64,000 bases of DNA, from assembly GCA_905196835.1 (NCBI GenBank), contig CAJJWN010000009.1:24293-88292 (forward strand), read 5' to 3'. The DNA is from an uncultured Prevotella sp. (GTDB taxonomy: Bacteria; Bacteroidota; Bacteroidia; Bacteroidales; Bacteroidaceae). Of this stretch, positions 61,133 to 64,000 are shown one piece after another; position 1 is the stretch's first letter; each line of letters opens with the position of its first letter. Under the pieces are notes generated by a model that saw only the letters and a program-made list of their open reading frames with translations, ran no database searches and was not told the origin of the DNA. The position numbers and the translations under genes were made by a program.

Positions 61133-61981
61133 CTATCGGACAACAGACTTATTCCTGTCAAACCGTTCCAATCCCGGCTGTATTCCATAAAGCCCCAAGC
61201 TGTTTTTTGCAAAAAACAGCTTTTCTTTCAACTCCTTGCACTCGTAAATATAGTAAGCACCCGTATCGATTAAGCTGTAACAATAAACATGGACACCTGG
61301 ACGAAATCCATATACCCGCCTTATGTACTCCTGCAATGTATCCTCTCCGCTATTGAACAAACCGACAAGTTTAAGAAGGTCGTCAAAACATGCGTCTCTA
61401 TATTTACCCTCAGTAACGCCAGCACGCTCCGGCCAAGCCGTAACCCAGATACACTTATCAGACGTTTTTATATAAAAATCTTTCAACGTCACATCACCCC
61501 AATAACAGTATCTTAATTCCAAGATACTGTCATTCCCCACAATGCGATAATAAGCTCTTGCCGGATTTTCATTCCCACTTTTGGCCATTGGCACATCTTT
61601 CTTCCATAACTCATACTCCTCATAACTATACCATCTGTTTCCAACTCTTCTGTACTCTTTCACTTCCTCCGTATCGGAGGATACGGCAACATAAACTTTA
61701 TCCGTATCATAATACACATACACAAACGGGTTCGACACCGGCCTACCCTTGGCACGCATATCAAATTCATCAAAGTACTGGCAACGTTTGAACATGTTAA
61801 TATTTAGGTCGGCAACAACACTATCCATATCACCGCTACAAAGCGTATCTTTGTACTCAATCAATGTAGTGTTTCTCGCCGCTCCAACTTGCTTACAGGA
61901 AGACAAGGCAAAATATACACAAGAAAAGGCAACAAATAAAAAGCACTTCGACCTTCCGCCTACAAACCTTCCACCGTCCAT
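61133..61981 (-). CDS. Lipoprotein of unknown function
   Basis: About 282 residues from the ATG at 61981 (MDGGRFVGG), giving a signal with lipobox ALSSC (Cys at about 29). The mature protein is rich in aromatic and charged residues (FVYVYYDTDKVYVAVSSDTEEV, YRIVGNDSILELRYCYWGDV) without a family I recognise. The ORF extends 13 codons upstream, but those codons cover the promoter box at 61999-62006 (TATATTTG, minus strand). The upstream 84 bp are duplicated near 63.6 kb. Confidence 0.6.
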   Translation of the reverse strand: MDGGRFVGGRSKCFLFVAFSCVYFALSSCKQVGAARNTTLIEYKDTLCSGDMDSVVADLNINMFKRCQYFDEFDMRAKGRPVSNPFVYVYYDTDKVYVAVSSDTEEVKEYRRVGNRWYSYEEYELWKKDVPMAKSGNENPARAYYRIVGNDSILELRYCYWGDVTLKDFYIKTSDKCIWVTAWPERAGVTEGKYRDACFDDLLKLVGLFNSGEDTLQEYIRRVYGFRPGVHVYCYSLIDTGAYYIYECKELKEKLFFAKNSLGLYGIQPGLERFDRNKSVVR

Positions 61982-61986
61982 ATCAA

Positions 61987-62070
61987 AACTTGTTTTTGCA
62001 AATATAGCGAATTTTCGCAAAAGTCTGACTTCTAATAGCCACAGAACCTATTTTATTCACGTATTTCCAC
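61987..62070 (-). repeat. 84-bp duplicated promoter region, copy X
   Basis: Clear match to 63613-63697, sharing AACTTGTTTTTGCAAATATA and AGTCTGACTTCTAATAGCC. It contains the minus-strand promoter box of the lipoprotein gene. Confidence 0.8.
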
Positions 62071-62213
62071 CTTAACAAGGCATGGAAAAGTAAATCGACT
62101 CCTGCCCATCCCCTCCTACCATGAAACACGCAACGTTGACAGCCTTAACGTAGCAATCGCCGCTGCCATTACTTGCACCGAGTTCAAAAGAAAGGGGAAA
62201 CGCCTTATCTTAT

Positions 62214-62294
62214 GAAAGGCCGCCAATCACCACCTGACAAGCCGTCTATTAAGCACAAAAAGGCGGCCTTTTGAATGATAAAAGGCCGCCTTTT
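62214..62294. repeat. 22-bp-period near-palindrome array 8
   Basis: Units at 62214, 62236 (weak), 62258 and 62280, each exactly 22 bp apart. Confidence 0.8.
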
Positions 62295-62364
62295 ACAATA
62301 CCACTCACCTCAACCGGAACAATGAGCCACCAGTTCCATTGCCCTATCCGGCCGATTGGCTTAT

Positions 62365-63273
62365 CTATTCTCGCATAAACTCATACGTCTCATCTATTTT
62401 GTCTCGGTAACCTCCATTAAAGTCCCCAAAACCCGACATATTCAATTTTGACACGTATCCGTCCCCTCCGAACTTGTAACTTATTGTCAATTCACCGGAT
62501 TTTCCGTTTCTCATTTCTTTGCAGCAAGCAATCAGATTTTGAGGCTTCTTGCCAAGATAACCGAATTCAGCAAGAAGATATCCCGCGTTTAACAAGTCGC
62601 TATAGGCAACATCGATAAGCATGTATTTATACACAATTCCTTGCCATGACGGGTATAACGTGTAGTCGAAAGTAGTTGTATTTGTATATAAAGGAACGGT
62701 TGCATCTATTGTCAAGTCATAACCAGCTTCTTCAATCTTTACGATATTGCCGTTCTCCCATGTATATGTAATACGGTATTTTCCACCGGTCCCATTGCCT
62801 GTAATTTGTACAAGTTGTTGCTGGTCATCATATGTAAAGGTGGTTGGCTCATCATCTATTACACCTGCACCCTCATCCCTATAATATACCTTCTCAACGT
62901 TTCCATACTCATTTAATGTACATGTCCTGGTCTCTGTACCGCTGCCATAATTCGTCTTTACGACTATTTGGTCGTCACCATAGCTAAAAGAGATTGTCTG
63001 GTTCAATGTCAAATCGTCCCTGTCGCCATAACCGTTCCAAGAATAATATTTCCAAACTGAAATACGCCCCTTGTCATCGTATAAATACTCTTCTTTGGCA
63101 TTTTCCACTCGCCCATCTTCATACATATAGCTATAATTGACCGTTGACAATCTTTTCTTGTCCTGTCCTCCACTTCCACCTCCGTTGCTGTCATCGCCGT
63201 CAGAGCAGGCTAAACAAAGCGTCATTAATACACTCCAAAAGGCTATTCTTCCAATGTTATAAAATGCTTTCAT
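62365..63273 (-). CDS. DUF4595 lipoprotein
   Basis: About 302 residues from the ATG at 63273 (MKAFYNIG; ATG at 63279 is equally possible). Signal with lipobox CLACS, a Gly/Ser linker (DSNGGGSGGQDK), then YD/RHS-like beta repeats (EYLYDDKGRISVWKYY, LNEYGNVEKVYYRD, FTYDDQQQLVQITG) and a C-terminal DUF4595 segment. Outer-membrane-linked or surface lipoprotein of unknown role. The RNA element copy B lies upstream on the same strand and ends 72 bp before the start. Confidence 0.78.
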   Translation of the reverse strand: MKAFYNIGRIAFWSVLMTLCLACSDGDDSNGGGSGGQDKKRLSTVNYSYMYEDGRVENAKEEYLYDDKGRISVWKYYSWNGYGDRDDLTLNQTISFSYGDDQIVVKTNYGSGTETRTCTLNEYGNVEKVYYRDEGAGVIDDEPTTFTYDDQQQLVQITGNGTGGKYRITYTWENGNIVKIEEAGYDLTIDATVPLYTNTTTFDYTLYPSWQGIVYKYMLIDVAYSDLLNAGYLLAEFGYLGKKPQNLIACCKEMRNGKSGELTISYKFGGDGYVSKLNMSGFGDFNGGYRDKIDETYEFMRE

Positions 63274-63344
63274 TGTCATGTTTTGTGTGAAAATAATAAT
63301 TATTAATGTAACTTTCAGGTCCTGAAACAGATTGGATATAGACA

Positions 63345-63570
63345 ATAAAAAAACGTGGACCTATCACTTCGTCTACGCTTTCAGAGGTATCGCCAAACAC
63401 CATTGCAGTCATATAACGAGTAAAAGCCCACGCCGTTAAGCGTGAGCATCAACTTTTACTCTTGACTGCTTCATTAAATTTGGCGATTTTCTGAAAGCAA
63501 GAATAAAGCTAACGCTTCTTTATCTTAATGTCTGTTGTTCTAAATGTTACATAGGCTTTACTTTTTTATA
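63345..63570 (-). ncRNA. Rod-shaped structured RNA, copy B
   Basis: Same fold as copy A at 2440-2655. From the promoter box TATATTTG (63576-63583): a 5' hairpin AAGATAAAG-..-CTTTATTCTT, helices from arms 63479-63498 and 63377-63397 with the same AA/ACC internal loop, inner helices GCAGTCA/TGACTGC and GAGTAAAAG/CTTTTACTC, apex CTCACGC-TTAACG-GCGTGGG, then a terminator hairpin CGTAGAC/GTCCACG followed by seven T (about 63346-63376). The terminator favours an independent transcript; the position ahead of a lipoprotein gene leaves a leader role possible. Confidence 0.7.
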
Positions 63571-63575
63571 TGTTG

Positions 63576-63583
63576 CAAATATA
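63576..63583 (-). promoter_or_regulatory. Promoter -7 box of structured RNA copy B
   Basis: Minus-strand TATATTTG; expected start near 63569. Confidence 0.6.
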
Positions 63584-63612
63584 CAAAAAAGTTTTCATGG
63601 AAACAAGTGTTG

Positions 63613-63697
63613 AACTTGTTTTTGCAAATATAGCGAACTTCCGCAGAAGTCTGACTTCTAATAGCCACAAGACCTATTTTAAGTCACATATTCCTGC
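63613..63697 (-). repeat. 84-bp duplicated promoter region, copy Y
   Basis: Duplicate of 61987-62070. It holds another minus-strand TATATTTG box (63625-63632), about 45 bp upstream of the RNA promoter. Confidence 0.8.
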
Positions 63698-63826
63698 CCT
63701 CACAATTCACCATATAAGTACGGCATGGCCCGGAGCCTTAAATCCCGCGACTCATCCCATGCCCGGCAAAAGCAGGCCTGCATATCCCATGTCCTCAAAA
63801 GCGACCGGAGCCTACTTCCCCAGACG

Positions 63827-63860
63827 CCCCGGTCCTCCCAGACCTCCCAGTCCTCCCCCC
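63827..63860 (-). other. Candidate G-quadruplex
   Basis: The minus strand has four G runs (six, three, three and four G) separated by three 6-nt loops, meeting the usual G3+N1-7 rule. It lies between the 5S end and the RNA promoter, just past the rRNA terminator. Confidence 0.45.
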
Positions 63861-63906
63861 TGCAAGAAAACAAGAACCGCTATGCCGCTATGCCGCAATA
63901 CAAAAG

Positions 63907-63940
63907 TAGCCCCTCCGAGGACTATTCCTCGGAGGGGCTA
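63907..63940 (-). terminator. rRNA operon terminator
   Basis: TAGCCCCTCCGAGG / CCTCGGAGGGGCTA, 14 perfect bp with a 6-nt loop, followed on the minus strand by a short T run; just beyond the 5S 3' end. Confidence 0.9.
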
Positions 63941-63951
63941 CACTATGAAAG

Positions 63952-64000
63952 AAGGCGGCCTCCTACTCTCCCGCATCGCATCGCAGTACCATCGGCGCAG
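63952..64000 (-). rRNA. rrf: 5S ribosomal RNA, 3' part (continues beyond window)
   Basis: On the minus strand the last 49 bases read through GATGGTACTGC and GCGGGAGAGTAGG to GGCCGCC, the conserved 3' end of bacterial 5S rRNA. The 5' part, and presumably 23S and 16S, lie to the right of the window. Followed by a strong terminator. Confidence 0.85.

Overview
The window looks like a chromosomal segment of a member of the Bacteroidota, most probably Prevotellaceae (Prevotella in the broad sense). The gene content points there: DUF4230, DUF4251, DUF4595, DUF4738 and DUF4827 proteins, a TamB plus TamL lipoprotein pair, prolyl tripeptidyl peptidase A, DUF2723 and a VirE/DUF3874 helicase. So do the promoters, which repeatedly show the Bacteroidota pattern TTTG, about 19 nt, TAnnTTTG. 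Strain-level identity cannot be read by eye. Function names rest on motif and family recognition; no search was run.

Left part (1-30.7 kb), mostly core genes. The 3' end of ribH, then xth, a coupled pair of cysteine-rich and pyridoxamine-oxidase-like genes, and a structured RNA on the minus strand (about 2440-2660). A two-gene small membrane protein unit and a repeat-filled gene desert follow. From 3.9 to 10.6 kb a complete minus-strand ABC drug-efflux operon (TolC, HlyD, two ATPases, two permeases) faces a divergent AraC regulator. Then come lipoprotein and DUF4230 genes, an ArsG/DsbD-like membrane protein, serine acetyltransferase, an RlmL-type methyltransferase with an Arg/Gly tail, ptpA, purD, membrane proteins, a DUF2723 protein, a deacetylase and queG.

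Middle (31-42.1 kb), an accessory and defence island between ybjQ and glmM. It holds Mrr, an AbiEi/AbiEii toxin-antitoxin pair with a clear operator, a single-chain nuclease-methylase-specificity protein, a truncated DUF1016 protein, two immunity-like genes, an AT-rich lgt and a VirE-type primase-helicase beside CTTTCACC repeats. The Mrr-AbiE block is flanked by 124-bp direct repeats that copy the start of ybjQ and its divergent promoter.

Right part (42.2-64 kb): glmM, an initiator-type tRNA-Met, a TetR regulator, fabG, an RluA-family synthase, tamB-tamL, a nucleotidyltransferase, nrnA, queE-queD, a lysozyme-like protein, LemA and an M48 protease. Two lipoproteins follow, then a second copy of the structured RNA and the 3' end of a 5S rRNA from an rRNA operon lying beyond the window.

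The noncoding DNA is the most unusual part. Eight intergenic arrays carry a near-palindrome (consensus NAAAGRCCGYCTTTN) at an almost strict 22-bp period. Many other gaps hold long hairpins built from short degenerate words. Two divergent copies of one rod-shaped RNA show about a dozen compensatory base-pair changes.
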